Assembly: GCA_964545075.1 (NCBI GenBank)
Contig: CAZJFS010000023.1
Coordinates: 1 to 40,465, forward strand
Direction: 5' to 3'
Source of the DNA: DAOPXV01 sp035352535
Lineage (GTDB): Bacteria; Muiribacteriota; UBA9980
DNA: 40,465 nt
The notes under the pieces: model-generated
Told to the model about the DNA's origin: nothing
Seen by the model: the letters and a program-made list of their open reading frames with translations, nothing else
Databases searched by the model: none
Shown: positions 16,442 through 26,142 of the stretch, piece by piece
Layout: the number at the start of each line of letters is the position of its first letter
Numbering within the stretch: the first letter of the stretch is position 1
Program-made: the position numbers and the translations under genes

Positions 16442-18055
16442 TTACTCTCCTTGGTTGTCGTTCAATTTTTTTCCGCAGGCGGCGATAAAACCGTCAAAAA
16501 GCGGGGCGGGCCTGAGCGGCCTGGACTTGAATTCGGGATGGAACTGGCAGCTTATAAAAAACGGATGGCCTGGAATCTCGACTATTTCAACGAGCCTTCC
16601 GTCCGGAGAAACGCCTGATATTTTAAGCCCGCCTTTTTCAAGCGCATCGCGATATGAGTTGTTCATTTCAAAACGATGCCTGTGGCGCTCGTATATTAAA
16701 TTTTCTTTATATAGTTCGCGGGCGAGGGTGCCTTCGGCAATCTTACATGGATAAAGGCCTTTTCGTAACGTTCCGCCGAGATTTTCAACTTCGAGCTGTT
16801 CCGGCAGAATGTGAATTACGGGATGCGGAGTGGCTTCATCGAACTCCGTCGAATTCGCGTTATCGAATTTGCAGACATTCCGCGCGAATTCTATTACGGC
16901 CAGCTGCATTCCAAGGCAAAGCCCGAGCAGGGGCGCCCCGTTTTCACGCGCGTATTTTATGGCGCTTATCTTTCCTTCGACTCCGCGTTCGCCGAATCCG
17001 CCAGGAATGAGTATTCCCTGAACGTCTTTAAGCTCCTCGACGAGTTTTTCAGGCGCGAGTTCCGACGAGACATATTTAATCTTAACGTTAAAATCGTTCT
17101 GCGTTCCCGCGTGATGGAGCGATTCGACGACGCTTATATACGCGTCCTTTAAATTAGTGTATTTTCCGACAAGGCCGACGGTAAGGGTGGGTTTTTTCTT
17201 GTGTATCATGGCCACGTATTTTTCCAGGCCCGACAGATCGATCGGGTCGCAAACGAGATTGAGCCTTTTAATGACGACGTCGGCGAGACCTTCCCTTTCC
17301 ATGATAATGGGGATTTCATAAAGGGAATCGGCGTCGCGCGCCTCGATTACGGCTTCCGGAGAAACGTCGGTGAACATCGCTATCTTTTTCTTTATTTCGG
17401 GCGTAAGCCTGTGTTCCGTACGGCAGACTATGGCGTCGGGCGAAATGCCGATGGCCCTCAGCTCCTTTACGGAATGCTGGGTCGGTTTCGTCTTGAGTTC
17501 CCCGGCGGCCTTTATATACGGAACCAGCGCGACGTGAACGTACATCACGTTCTCGCGGCCGAGGTCGAATTTCAACTGGCGTATGGCTTCGATGAAGGGC
17601 AGCGACTCGATGTCGCCTACCGTTCCTCCAATCTCGACCAGGACGATATCGTAATTATGATCAACCAGAGGCCTCTGGATACGCTCTTTTATGCGGTTGG
17701 TCACGTGAGGTATGACCTGGACGGTCCCGCCGAGATAATCGCCGCGGCGCTCGTTTATAAGGATGGCGTTATATATCTGGCCGGCCGTTATGTTGTTGTA
17801 CTTGCTTAGATTGATATCGCAAAAGCGTTCATAATGGCCGAGATCGAGATCGGTCTCGCTTCCGTCGTCCGTGACGAAAACCTCGCCGTGCTGGTATGGC
17901 GACATCGTGCCCGGGTCCACGTTAAGATAAGGGTCGCATTTTATTACGGTCACCGAAAGGCCTCGCGCCTTCAAAAGTCTTCCGATAGAGGCGGCCGTTA
18001 TGCCTTTTCCGAGCGACGAAACGACGCCGCCCGTAACGAATATAAATTTAGCCAT
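16442..18055 (-). CDS. pyrG: CTP synthase
   Basis: Full-length CTP synthase (537 residues), which converts UTP to CTP using ATP and glutamine. The N-terminal synthetase domain opens with MAKFIFVTGGVVSSLGKGI (P-loop). The C-terminal class I glutamine amidotransferase domain has the nucleophile in LLGLCLGMQ and the His-Glu pair in QFHPEF. I chose ATG at 18053-18055 because AAAGGTG lies 8 nt upstream; an ATG six codons earlier would put the ribosome site inside the coding region. It follows the aminotransferase gene with a short gap and precedes the YkgJ-like gene by one base. Its place at the end of an operon of unknown envelope-like proteins is unusual for a housekeeping gene. Confidence 0.97.
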   Translation of the reverse strand: MAKFIFVTGGVVSSLGKGITAASIGRLLKARGLSVTVIKCDPYLNVDPGTMSPYQHGEVFVTDDGSETDLDLGHYERFCDINLSKYNNITAGQIYNAILINERRGDYLGGTVQVIPHVTNRIKERIQRPLVDHNYDIVLVEIGGTVGDIESLPFIEAIRQLKFDLGRENVMYVHVALVPYIKAAGELKTKPTQHSVKELRAIGISPDAIVCRTEHRLTPEIKKKIAMFTDVSPEAVIEARDADSLYEIPIIMEREGLADVVIKRLNLVCDPIDLSGLEKYVAMIHKKKPTLTVGLVGKYTNLKDAYISVVESLHHAGTQNDFNVKIKYVSSELAPEKLVEELKDVQGILIPGGFGERGVEGKISAIKYARENGAPLLGLCLGMQLAVIEFARNVCKFDNANSTEFDEATPHPVIHILPEQLEVENLGGTLRKGLYPCKIAEGTLARELYKENLIYERHRHRFEMNNSYRDALEKGGLKISGVSPDGRLVEIVEIPGHPFFISCQFHPEFKSRPLRPAPLFDGFIAACGKKLNDNQGE

Positions 18056-18078
18056 AATTTTTTCACCTTTCAAACGAA

Positions 18079-19266
18079 TTATTTTCTATATTTTTTCACG
18101 AGATGGCGCACGGCCGAAACGACGTATTCAACGTCGAGATCGTTCATCCGCGGAAAGAGCGGAAGCGTCACGATGCGGTCAGAGGCGTATTCGGCGTTAG
18201 GAAAATCGCCGCGCTTATATTTATAAGCATCGCGGTAGAAAGGATGTAAATGAAGCGCGATAAAGTGCACGGAAACGCCTATATTCATTTTTTGAAGTTC
18301 CGCCAGGAACTCATCGCGGGTGCATTTCAACATTTCAGTTTTTAATATAACGGGATATAAATGATAAGCGTGCTTCACGTCCGGCATTATCTTCAACGTT
18401 TTAATTTCAGCGACGTCCTTGAACATGTCATTGTATTTTTCGACGTAATGTTTTCGCAATTCCCAGAACATCTCTATTTTTTTGAGCTGATGAAGCGCCA
18501 GCGACGCCTGGATGTCGAACATATTGTATTTAAAGCCCGGATAAAGTATCTCGTAATGGGCGTATCCGTCTTTCGAATAACGTTTCCACGCGTCCTTGCT
18601 CATGCCGTGCAAACCCAGTATTCTTATTTTTTCTATCAGATCGTCACGATTCGTAGTCAGCGCGCCGCCTTCGCCGGTCGTCATATTCTTGGTGGCGTAG
18701 AAGGAAAACGCGGTCATGTCGGCGATGGAGCCGACTTTCCTGTCTTTGTACCAGGATTCGGTCGCGTGCGCCGCATCCTCTACCACCGCCGCCCCGCATG
18801 ATTTCGCCAGAGCCAGTATTTCGTCCATTTTACATGGCTGGCCTATATAATGGACCGGAGTTATTATCTTCGTTTTTTTAGTTATCTTCTTTTCGATCTC
18901 GTCCGGATGAATGTTGAGCGTTTCGGGCATTATGTCGGCGAAAACCGGCGTCGCCCCAAGATGCACCGCGACGTTAGCCGTGGCCGCGAAAGTCATGGGC
19001 GAAGTAATGACCTCGTCGCCGGGACCGGCGCCGAGCGCGGCGTATGCAAGATGCAACGCGGCCGTGCATGAATTAAGCGCCACGCAGTGCTTCGCGCGAG
19101 TATAATTCGCGAATTCCGCCTCGAATTTTTTCGTCTTCGGACCCGTGGTTATCCATCCAGATCTGAGCGTATCGATGATCTCGTTTTCTTCTTCAGGCCC
19201 GAACCAGGAACGATGGAAAGGAAGAAATTCTTCTCTTATTTTAAATTCTTCGTTATTTAAAGCCAT
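18079..19266 (-). CDS. DegT/DnrJ/EryC1/StrS-family PLP aminotransferase
   Basis: A 395-residue fold-type I aminotransferase of the sugar aminotransferase family, which transfers an amino group to a nucleotide-linked keto sugar. The PLP lysine is K193 in SFYATKNMTTGEGG, with the pyridine-contacting Asp at 164 (VVEDAAHA) and the SGWITTGPKTKKFE start typical of ArnB/PseC-like members. Length is normal. GAGGGG precedes the ATG by 7 nt. It starts 4 bp after the stop of the third unknown-family paralog, so it is probably cotranscribed with them. Such enzymes supply amino sugars for cell-surface polysaccharide or glycosylation, which fits an envelope theme. No dehydratase or glycosyltransferase partner is in the window. 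Confidence 0.9.
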   Translation of the reverse strand: MALNNEEFKIREEFLPFHRSWFGPEEENEIIDTLRSGWITTGPKTKKFEAEFANYTRAKHCVALNSCTAALHLAYAALGAGPGDEVITSPMTFAATANVAVHLGATPVFADIMPETLNIHPDEIEKKITKKTKIITPVHYIGQPCKMDEILALAKSCGAAVVEDAAHATESWYKDRKVGSIADMTAFSFYATKNMTTGEGGALTTNRDDLIEKIRILGLHGMSKDAWKRYSKDGYAHYEILYPGFKYNMFDIQASLALHQLKKIEMFWELRKHYVEKYNDMFKDVAEIKTLKIMPDVKHAYHLYPVILKTEMLKCTRDEFLAELQKMNIGVSVHFIALHLHPFYRDAYKYKRGDFPNAEYASDRIVTLPLFPRMNDLDVEYVVSAVRHLVKKYRK

Positions 19267-19270
19267 TTAA

Positions 19271-21409
19271 TTACCCCTCTAATTCCTTATTTTTAAATAT
19301 CTCCGAAAGATAATCCTTTATTTTGCCTTCCTCGTTTATAATACTTATGATGGCTTCAACCTCTTCCGAACTCATTTCGACAAATAAGATATTCATTTTG
19401 CCGGGTTTTTCGGATTCGGTCATCATCACTTTACTTTTCACGTCCATGCCATTCAATGCCGCTTTAGCTTTTTCATATATTACAGCCTTAACGGCTTCAA
19501 AATCTTTCGCGGCGGCGATATCTGATTTTTCAGATATTTTAACGCCTTTCTTCTCCGCGTCATCGTTTACAACTACAAGCGCGGCGGTTCTTACAGGACC
19601 CGTTTCTTCTTCCACCGCTGCGGTTTCAACGGATACGGATTCGGAAGTTCCGGCCAGCTTTTCGTCCATTTTTTGTTCGGCGATATGTTCCATCGCCTTT
19701 TCAACGTCTTTATCGTCCTGCCTCTGTTTTTCGGCTTCAGTCGGAACGGTCGGAACTTCGGCTTTTATTCCGGATTTATCGAGCAGTTTTATGACCGGCG
19801 GACCCGTTCCTTTATCTTTTTTAGGCGCTATCTCCACCATGAACCATTCGTAAATTTCTTTATCCATAACCCTTTTTCTGACCTGAGGGTATATAATATA
19901 AAGAAGGTATTCCTTTATAAGCGATTTTTGCAGAGACGCAAAAGACGATTTTTTATATTTCTTCCGGTTATGGAAGGAATTTCTCAGATCGCCGTTCTCG
20001 TCATTTTCCCATCTGTATAAAACCATCGCGTTCACGACGGTTTCATTAAAATCCTTGAGGGGCAGCATTGGAAAGACGAGCATGTCGGCCTCTATGTTGT
20101 AAATGCCGTTGCCGCTTCCAGGGACAAGTAATATTGAAGGATAACCTGAAGTTTTAACTCTTTTATTGTTGAAAACATTATTATCGGCTTCGGCGAAATC
20201 CGACATTGCTTTAAATACGTAGTCCGGAAGGTTTTTATGTATCTTCCTTATCATGAAAAGTATGGGCTCTATCTGGTTATGTTTCGTTATCTGTGAAAAT
20301 ATGATTTTTAAGAAAGTTATCTTTTCGGTCAAAAAATTTATCTTGTGCTCGGGCATGGAATTTTGACTGCATTCGGCGTATTTGTTCAGATCGCTCTTGC
20401 ATTTTCCTTTTGCCGAAACAAGGTTTAATATTTCACATTCGCGTAAAATTATTTCGGTCTCAAACTTTATAAGCTCGCTCTGGAGCCTGTCGCCGCCATA
20501 AACGCCTTTAAAAAGATCGCGCCGTTCATTTCTCAAGCTATTAAGCAAAAAGTTTTCTATGTTGACGAATTCGGAAACTTCTTCTTTAGTCAGCTTTGAC
20601 CCGGTCTGGACCTTATACTTGAAAAAAGCGTAAACATCGCTTATCTTCTCAAGTTTTTCGGTTGCTTTGACTATTTTATCGAACGTATCCTTGTTCAAAT
20701 CCACATTATTTGAAAGAGCTTCAAATAATTCCTTTTTCAGTTTCTTATTGTTTTCCTTTTCCGCATTGGCCTCTTTTATTTTAGAAGTGATATTCGAATA
20801 ATCGTCATTTAGCTTCTCGATCGAAGTGATGCCTATAAAATCTTTCAATTGTTTTGAAAGCCATGTCGTTATGGAAAAAATTTCAAAATTCGGATCGGTA
20901 ACGAAAGAAGACGAAAAAACATCTTCCAGCGATTTTTCGTTGAAATTAGTTATACTGTTCCCGAGTATCTGGGAAAAATAACCGAAATCTATGACAAGCC
21001 GCTCCATATTAGTAAATTGAAGTTCGCCGGGATTTTCCTTCGTGAATTTTCTGCTGAGTATATAGGCGAGAACCTCCCAGTATTTGGAGTTTAATGAGTT
21101 TATTATCACTGGGTCGAGCGGCTTTTCTATATACCTGTCAATCAGGGAATTCACATTATTTTTAAGTTCTAAATAAGTTTCGGAAGTCTCATTTTTAAAT
21201 ATTTCTTCCATTACGGGATTTACGCCACCGGTTATCGGTTTTATTTTTTTCGCTTTTTTAATTTCTACGTTTTCAGGCTGACGCATGTATCTGAAATAAA
21301 AATAAATAAATAAGATAGCAAGCGCGATTGAAAGCCAGATTATCCAGATGTTGGATCTGTTGGCCTGAAAAGACGAAGATACCGCATTGTAAAAGTCGTT
21401 TACCGTCAT
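19271..21409 (-). CDS. Membrane-anchored member of an unrecognised three-paralog family (paralog A)
   Basis: A 712-residue protein I cannot assign to a known family. One transmembrane segment near the N-terminus (about 21-41) would anchor it. The rest aligns by eye with the two paralogs upstream. Shared blocks are a helical block with SKYWEVLAYILSRKF (108-122) and IDFGY (140-144); FSITTWLSKQLKDF (178-191) and IEKL; a coiled-coil region (about 200-390) containing KYKVQTGSKLTKEE; a globular block with YPSILLVPGSGNGIYN (423-438), LYRW (464-467), LRNSF (475-479) and EWFMVEIAPKK (521-531); a variable acidic Ala/Thr/Glu linker (535-630); and a small conserved C-terminal domain (635-705). The start ATG shares one base with the previous stop (TAATG). 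Function unknown. Confidence 0.8.
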   Translation of the reverse strand: MTVNDFYNAVSSSFQANRSNIWIIWLSIALAILFIYFYFRYMRQPENVEIKKAKKIKPITGGVNPVMEEIFKNETSETYLELKNNVNSLIDRYIEKPLDPVIINSLNSKYWEVLAYILSRKFTKENPGELQFTNMERLVIDFGYFSQILGNSITNFNEKSLEDVFSSSFVTDPNFEIFSITTWLSKQLKDFIGITSIEKLNDDYSNITSKIKEANAEKENNKKLKKELFEALSNNVDLNKDTFDKIVKATEKLEKISDVYAFFKYKVQTGSKLTKEEVSEFVNIENFLLNSLRNERRDLFKGVYGGDRLQSELIKFETEIILRECEILNLVSAKGKCKSDLNKYAECSQNSMPEHKINFLTEKITFLKIIFSQITKHNQIEPILFMIRKIHKNLPDYVFKAMSDFAEADNNVFNNKRVKTSGYPSILLVPGSGNGIYNIEADMLVFPMLPLKDFNETVVNAMVLYRWENDENGDLRNSFHNRKKYKKSSFASLQKSLIKEYLLYIIYPQVRKRVMDKEIYEWFMVEIAPKKDKGTGPPVIKLLDKSGIKAEVPTVPTEAEKQRQDDKDVEKAMEHIAEQKMDEKLAGTSESVSVETAAVEEETGPVRTAALVVVNDDAEKKGVKISEKSDIAAAKDFEAVKAVIYEKAKAALNGMDVKSKVMMTESEKPGKMNILFVEMSSEEVEAIISIINEEGKIKDYLSEIFKNKELEG

Positions 21410-23295
21410 TAAACTTGTTTTCCTTCCGGATTAATGGCAAACAGTTTCCTGTTCAATTTATTATTTAATTCGATCAGCTCAAGCAATTCAAGAATTGAAG
21501 AAGCCTTAAGCCCTTTTATTTCAATATCCGTCCTGGCGTCCGCATAAATTGGCGCCAATTTGACCTTTTCATTATCAACCACGGTATTAAATACAGATTT
21601 TATTTTTTTTATTATCGCTTCATGTAAGTTTTTATTCTCGGAAGCGTCGGCCGAATCGTCATTTTTTACCGTAATTATTTTTATCGTTTCTTCCGCGGCT
21701 TCGGATATGTCAAACTCTCCCGGCAGCTTTTTGGGCTGCGTTTTTTTAGCGGCGGTCATCGGCAAAACAGGCGCATCCGATCTTAACGGCTCTCGTTTGA
21801 CCTCACTTTTCGCATAAGCCGGAACAGGTTCCGGAGAAAGCTTAGCTTTTACGGAATCGAAAGTATTGCCGGCATTTTTTGAAGAAATGAAACTTACGAA
21901 CCATTCCCGCATTTCAATATCGAAATCTAAAACCTGAACCCCTTTAAGTTCTTTCGTGATAAAAAGAGCGTAATTTTTTATAAACGCCTGCTGCTGAGCC
22001 TGCGGCGTGAGGACTTTGTTTGATTTCAACCCTGAAAAGGAATTTCTTAATTTGAAGTCCAGGTCGCTCTCCCACCTATAAAGCGCAAGCGCCGAAACAA
22101 CCATATCTCTGTAATCCCTTATCGATACCTGAGGAAAAACCAGCGCATTTATAGCGTGGTTATAATCCCCTTTGCCTCTGCCGGGAACTATTATCACCGA
22201 CACCGCTGGAAATTTTCCGGTAAAAAGCCCCGGATCGGCATTTGACGTTTCGCGGATGATCTCAAATAACTGATCGACTATCCCTTCGGAAGGCATTTTC
22301 GTCAAAAACATCATTGGCTCGACCTTGCTGTTTTTGGAAATGGCTATGATGTTATTTTTCATGCTGTTTAATTTATCTTTTAAAAACCAGTCTTTTTTTT
22401 CGTTAACGATTTCATTTTTAGAAAAAATAAAGTTTTCAAGCGTGTTTTTATTCTTGCCGATCATGGAAATAAGGTCGAATATCTCATGCTCCTTCTGAAT
22501 TATCATATCTTCGAGCATTACCATATCGTTGTTAAATTTCATGCTGACCTGGCTGGATGAGCGGAATATTTTTTTCCTTTCCTCGCGGATATTTTTAATT
22601 ATATTTTCAAGGCCGACGAATTCAACGCGCTCGTCGGGACTTAAAATCAAGCCCATCTGTATGCGGGATTTCATCATCGCGTACTTATCTATAACGTCAT
22701 CTATTTTAAACGTAAATTCGCATACTTTCGTAAAAAGCTGAGATATTTTTTTATCGTCGAATTCTTTTTTTATCTCTTCCAGAAGCGCGCGTTTTGAATT
22801 TACAAAGCGCTCTTTTTCCTGGCGCCCGGAATCAACATCGAAAATGGAATTTTCGTATGTTTTCTCAAGTTTTTCTATCGTATAAACGCCGGTGAATTCT
22901 TTTAACTGATGAACAAGCCATTCGGTTATTGAAAACAGCTGTACAGGCGACCCTTCCCGGCGAATTTTCTCTGAAACGTTAAAAATTTTGCATAAAGTCT
23001 CAATATTTATTTCAGCCGCGTTTTCTAAAAAAGAATCTGAAATATAACCGAAATCTATCGCTATTTTTTCGTTCTGATTAAAGGCGAATTCACGGTTTTC
23101 GCCCTGCATGAATTTTTTTTTGATTATAAAATATAGCATATCCCAGTAAACGCTGTTTAAAAATCTTATATGCACCGGATTTGTGGGATTTGATATATAG
23201 CTCGTAATGGCGGATTTAAAATTATTTTTAAATTTGATCGCGCCATCGGAAGAATCGTGATAAAAGATATCATCGAAAATTTTATTGGTCGTCAT
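21409..23295 (-). CDS. Soluble member of the unrecognised three-paralog family (paralog B)
   Basis: A 628-residue protein without signal peptide or membrane segment. It carries the same order of blocks as its neighbours: SVYWDMLYFIIKKKF (48-62), IDFGYIS (80-86), FSITEWLVHQLKEFTG (121-136) and IEKLEKTYE; a coiled-coil middle (about 140-330) with SRIQMGLILSPDERVE; VSVIIVPGRGKGDYN (365-379), ALVFP, LYRWESD (405-411), LRNSFSGLKSNK (416-427) and REWFVSF (463-469); then a Pro/Ser-rich linker and a C-terminal domain (about 555-628). The GxGxG/Y block differs in having PGRGKGDYN where the others have PG(S/T)GNG.YN. It starts 3 bp after the secreted coiled-coil gene and is coupled to paralog A. Function unknown. 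Confidence 0.8.
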   Translation of the reverse strand: MTTNKIFDDIFYHDSSDGAIKFKNNFKSAITSYISNPTNPVHIRFLNSVYWDMLYFIIKKKFMQGENREFAFNQNEKIAIDFGYISDSFLENAAEINIETLCKIFNVSEKIRREGSPVQLFSITEWLVHQLKEFTGVYTIEKLEKTYENSIFDVDSGRQEKERFVNSKRALLEEIKKEFDDKKISQLFTKVCEFTFKIDDVIDKYAMMKSRIQMGLILSPDERVEFVGLENIIKNIREERKKIFRSSSQVSMKFNNDMVMLEDMIIQKEHEIFDLISMIGKNKNTLENFIFSKNEIVNEKKDWFLKDKLNSMKNNIIAISKNSKVEPMMFLTKMPSEGIVDQLFEIIRETSNADPGLFTGKFPAVSVIIVPGRGKGDYNHAINALVFPQVSIRDYRDMVVSALALYRWESDLDFKLRNSFSGLKSNKVLTPQAQQQAFIKNYALFITKELKGVQVLDFDIEMREWFVSFISSKNAGNTFDSVKAKLSPEPVPAYAKSEVKREPLRSDAPVLPMTAAKKTQPKKLPGEFDISEAAEETIKIITVKNDDSADASENKNLHEAIIKKIKSVFNTVVDNEKVKLAPIYADARTDIEIKGLKASSILELLELIELNNKLNRKLFAINPEGKQV

Positions 23296-23298
23296 ATA

Positions 23299-24042
23299 TT
23301 AAAAAAGATCTCCGTTTTTTTCTCCGATTAAAGTTTCAGATTCGAATTTCGAAAATTTCAGATCTATTAATTCTTTTATTTTCAAATTTTTTTCTTTTAT
23401 TTCTATTTCGAATGAACCAAGAGCGATAGCGAGCTCTGAAGTTTCGGATTCATAAGCGGTATTTTTGAGCATGAAATTTTTCTGGCCGCTATAAGCGGAA
23501 GCGAAAGATGAAAACAAAGTTTCAAACTTATTCTTTATTTTTTCACGCTCTTTATCTATCGTTTTCCTGTGTTCGGCCTTCAATATGTCGAAAATAGATC
23601 TAAGGCTTTCGACACGCGACTTATCCCGGTTGCCGCGCATTTTTTTTATGGCAAAGTCGTTTTCGGCCTTAAATTTTTGACTATATTTAAGCGCGAAGGA
23701 AGCGTAATCGGCGTTAGCGTCCTTTATTACCTTTGAAAGGCTTTTCCCGAATTTGTCGACATTTTCGGAAAACGGCCTGTATATTTGAACATATTCTATT
23801 TCGTCGGTGGAACTTTCAACGAACGGAATATCGAGAACGCCCGCCTCGAACGTTTCATCGAAAAGTATGAACGCGGGATTGGTTCTAACGTTAAGAACGG
23901 CATTAGCCTTACGGTACGGTTTTAAGACCGCCGCCTTATTATTGCCCCGCTTTTGCGCAAGAATAGTTTCAGGTATGGCAAGAGCGCAAACAAATAAAAA
24001 TAAAGCTATAACCAAACTTAAATTCCTGGCATTTCCATTCAT
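23299..24042 (-). CDS. Secreted coiled-coil protein of unknown function
   Basis: A 247-residue protein with a clear signal peptide (hydrophobic core about 8-25, likely cleavage after ETILA). After a basic segment and a short beta-rich part (residues 45-95), the remaining 150 residues are highly charged Lys/Glu helices with heptad-like spacing, so a coiled coil or helical bundle is likely. It faintly resembles Skp/OmpH-type periplasmic helices in composition, but I see no family signature. GGAGGATTTAAA precedes the ATG. It sits between paralogs B and C with gaps of 3 and 20 bp, so it is probably an extracytoplasmic partner of that family. Confidence 0.72.
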   Translation of the reverse strand: MNGNARNLSLVIALFLFVCALAIPETILAQKRGNNKAAVLKPYRKANAVLNVRTNPAFILFDETFEAGVLDIPFVESSTDEIEYVQIYRPFSENVDKFGKSLSKVIKDANADYASFALKYSQKFKAENDFAIKKMRGNRDKSRVESLRSIFDILKAEHRKTIDKEREKIKNKFETLFSSFASAYSGQKNFMLKNTAYESETSELAIALGSFEIEIKEKNLKIKELIDLKFSKFESETLIGEKNGDLF

Positions 24043-24062
24043 TTTAAATCCTCCGCTAAATT

Positions 24063-26123
24063 TCAGCTTTTTTTAAGAAGATCCGTCAGTTTATGCAGTT
24101 TAGATTGTATCAAAAGAGTATTGAGTATCAGATCGAGTTCCGTGCTGTGCACGTTGACGTTTAGTATCTGAATGTTGATCGCATCCTGCTTCAATGAAGG
24201 CGTTATTACGAATTTATCTTCGAGGCTTTCCGCCTTGATAATGGATTTTATTTTATTGTAAATGACTTCGCGCGCCTTTTCGAATTCAGGCGTAACTTGA
24301 ACGCTCTGATCCGGAACGGGACTTTCAACAATCTTTTCGCGGGAATCAATGAAGGGAGGTTCCTCAACAAAGTTAGGCGCCACGGATATTTCCTGATGGC
24401 TTTCCAAAATGTCCCATGCGCTTTGAACGGGCGTGACGAGAAAATCTTCCGGCACCGCCTCGGGCGCTTTTACCGTGTTTTCATATCGAGTCCGTTCCGA
24501 AGAATTTTCAACGGAAACAGGCGCGGACGGTTCATAATCGCCGCTATCGTTAGCATTCTCAATATTTTCAACCGGCGGCTGTTCGATCTCGCCGGAATCG
24601 GCGGCGTTCATGGAATCCGGCGGCTGTTCAAAATTATCATCGGGAGCGGTTTCTTCAGCCGGCTGCTGATCGCCGTCCGTCTGCTGTATATTTATCTTTT
24701 TTTCCTCTGATTTTTTCGGAGCCACCTGCCAGATAAACCAGTCGCGTATTTCTTTGTCGAAAACCTTATATCCCTCACGTTCTTTTGTGATATACATGAT
24801 GTAATCGCGTATGAGTGAACGCTGAAGATCGATGAAGGAAAGGCGTTTATAGGGCTTCAACGAGTTGAAGGAATCGCGGAATTCGCGTTCTTCATCGCAA
24901 TCCCAGCGGAAAAGCACTATCGCTGAAATGAGCGATTCCCTGAAATCTTTCATTGGAAATTCCGGTATCATGAGAGCGTTGAGATCATAATTATAAACGC
25001 CGTTTCCCGTTCCCGGAACGAAAATTATGATCGGATATCCGAAACGCCTGACTTTTTTATTGGCGAAAACCTTGGGGTCGGCTTCGATGAACTTGGCTAT
25101 GGCCTGAAACACGAAATCCGGCATTTTAGGTTTGAGATTGGCCGTCAAAAAAGGCGTCGGTTCTATTTTGTTCCTTTTCGAGATCAACTCGAGCATTGTT
25201 TTCAAAAGCGTGAGCCGCTCGTTGAAAAACTCTTCTTTTTTAGCCAGCGTGATCGAATTTTTAGACTCTATGAACGCCTCGAGGGCTATCTTCGATTTTC
25301 CTACCGCGGAAATTATTCCGAGAAGCTCTATCTCTCCGTGTATTGTCTTTTCCTCGTAATCGACAAGCTCTATCTGATGACGCGGAAGGGATTTCAAAAT
25401 TTCTTTTCTTTCATTGCGAAGCTGGTTCATCGTATTTTCAATATTTATCAATTCGAGGCGCTCTTCCTTTGAAAGGGCGGTCCCCGACTGGACCTTATAT
25501 TTTATAAGCGAATATTTATTGCTGATGGCATATATCTGGTCTGAAAGGGAAAAAACTTTCGCGAACATCTGCTGATTGTTTAAAAGCTTGCTTAAGACGA
25601 GAAGAAAATTTTTTTTGAATATCATTATCTGTTCGATATTTTTCTTGGCGGTTTCTATCTTTGTGATCGATGTTTCATGCTCGCTTTTAAGTTTTTCTAT
25701 TTCATAATGACCCATGAATTCCTTGAATTGTTCGTTAAGCCAGGCGGTCACTGAAAAATATTTTATTTCAGGTTCGATAGTTATCGTGGAAACCAGAGTT
25801 TCGTTGAAGCAGTTCTGGTCGAATTCGACGTCCTGAAGCAGTTTTTCGGATATATAACCAAAATTGATGGCGAGTTGTTCGGCCCTGGTAAATTCAAAGA
25901 AATTCTTTGAACCCACATTGGAAAGCTTACGCTTCATTATGTAGTTGACGAGGTTCCAGTATGAATAATTAAGAGCCCTTTTTGCGAAAGGATCCTTTGT
26001 ATTCGCGAGGTATTTATCGATATTTAAAAATATTTCGTGCCTGAGGCTGTTTATTCTTTCGCTGCCGTCATTTTCAAGCAACTGGTCGAGCACTCTGTCT
26101 TTCTCGGCATTCACATTGGCCAT
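24063..26123 (-). CDS. Soluble member of the unrecognised three-paralog family (paralog C)
   Basis: A 686-residue protein, first of three tandem paralogs in transcription order, with no signal peptide or membrane segment. Blocks in order are SYWNLVNYIMKRKL (54-67); INFGYISEKL (86-95); FSVTAWLNEQFKEFMG (123-138) and IEKL; a coiled coil (about 140-330) with KYKVQSGTALSKEERLE (208-224); YPIIIFVPGTGNGVYN (363-378), ALMIP, LFRWDCD (404-410), FRDSF (415-419) and RDWFIWQVAPKK (460-471); then a Pro/Glu/Asp-rich linker (475-610) and the C-terminal domain (612-686). The globular block is the most conserved part and could be catalytic or a partner-binding surface, but I see no known catalytic signature. 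It follows the solute-binding protein by 19 bp. Confidence 0.8.
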   Translation of the reverse strand: MANVNAEKDRVLDQLLENDGSERINSLRHEIFLNIDKYLANTKDPFAKRALNYSYWNLVNYIMKRKLSNVGSKNFFEFTRAEQLAINFGYISEKLLQDVEFDQNCFNETLVSTITIEPEIKYFSVTAWLNEQFKEFMGHYEIEKLKSEHETSITKIETAKKNIEQIMIFKKNFLLVLSKLLNNQQMFAKVFSLSDQIYAISNKYSLIKYKVQSGTALSKEERLELINIENTMNQLRNERKEILKSLPRHQIELVDYEEKTIHGEIELLGIISAVGKSKIALEAFIESKNSITLAKKEEFFNERLTLLKTMLELISKRNKIEPTPFLTANLKPKMPDFVFQAIAKFIEADPKVFANKKVRRFGYPIIIFVPGTGNGVYNYDLNALMIPEFPMKDFRESLISAIVLFRWDCDEEREFRDSFNSLKPYKRLSFIDLQRSLIRDYIMYITKEREGYKVFDKEIRDWFIWQVAPKKSEEKKINIQQTDGDQQPAEETAPDDNFEQPPDSMNAADSGEIEQPPVENIENANDSGDYEPSAPVSVENSSERTRYENTVKAPEAVPEDFLVTPVQSAWDILESHQEISVAPNFVEEPPFIDSREKIVESPVPDQSVQVTPEFEKAREVIYNKIKSIIKAESLEDKFVITPSLKQDAINIQILNVNVHSTELDLILNTLLIQSKLHKLTDLLKKS

Positions 26124-26142
26124 AATCGATCACTTCTCATTT

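Noticed and set aside
17201..17809. Long plus-strand open frame opposite CTP synthase
   Set aside because: It lies wholly inside pyrG on the other strand, and its translation has no recognisable motif. Codon bias of the real gene opens this frame.
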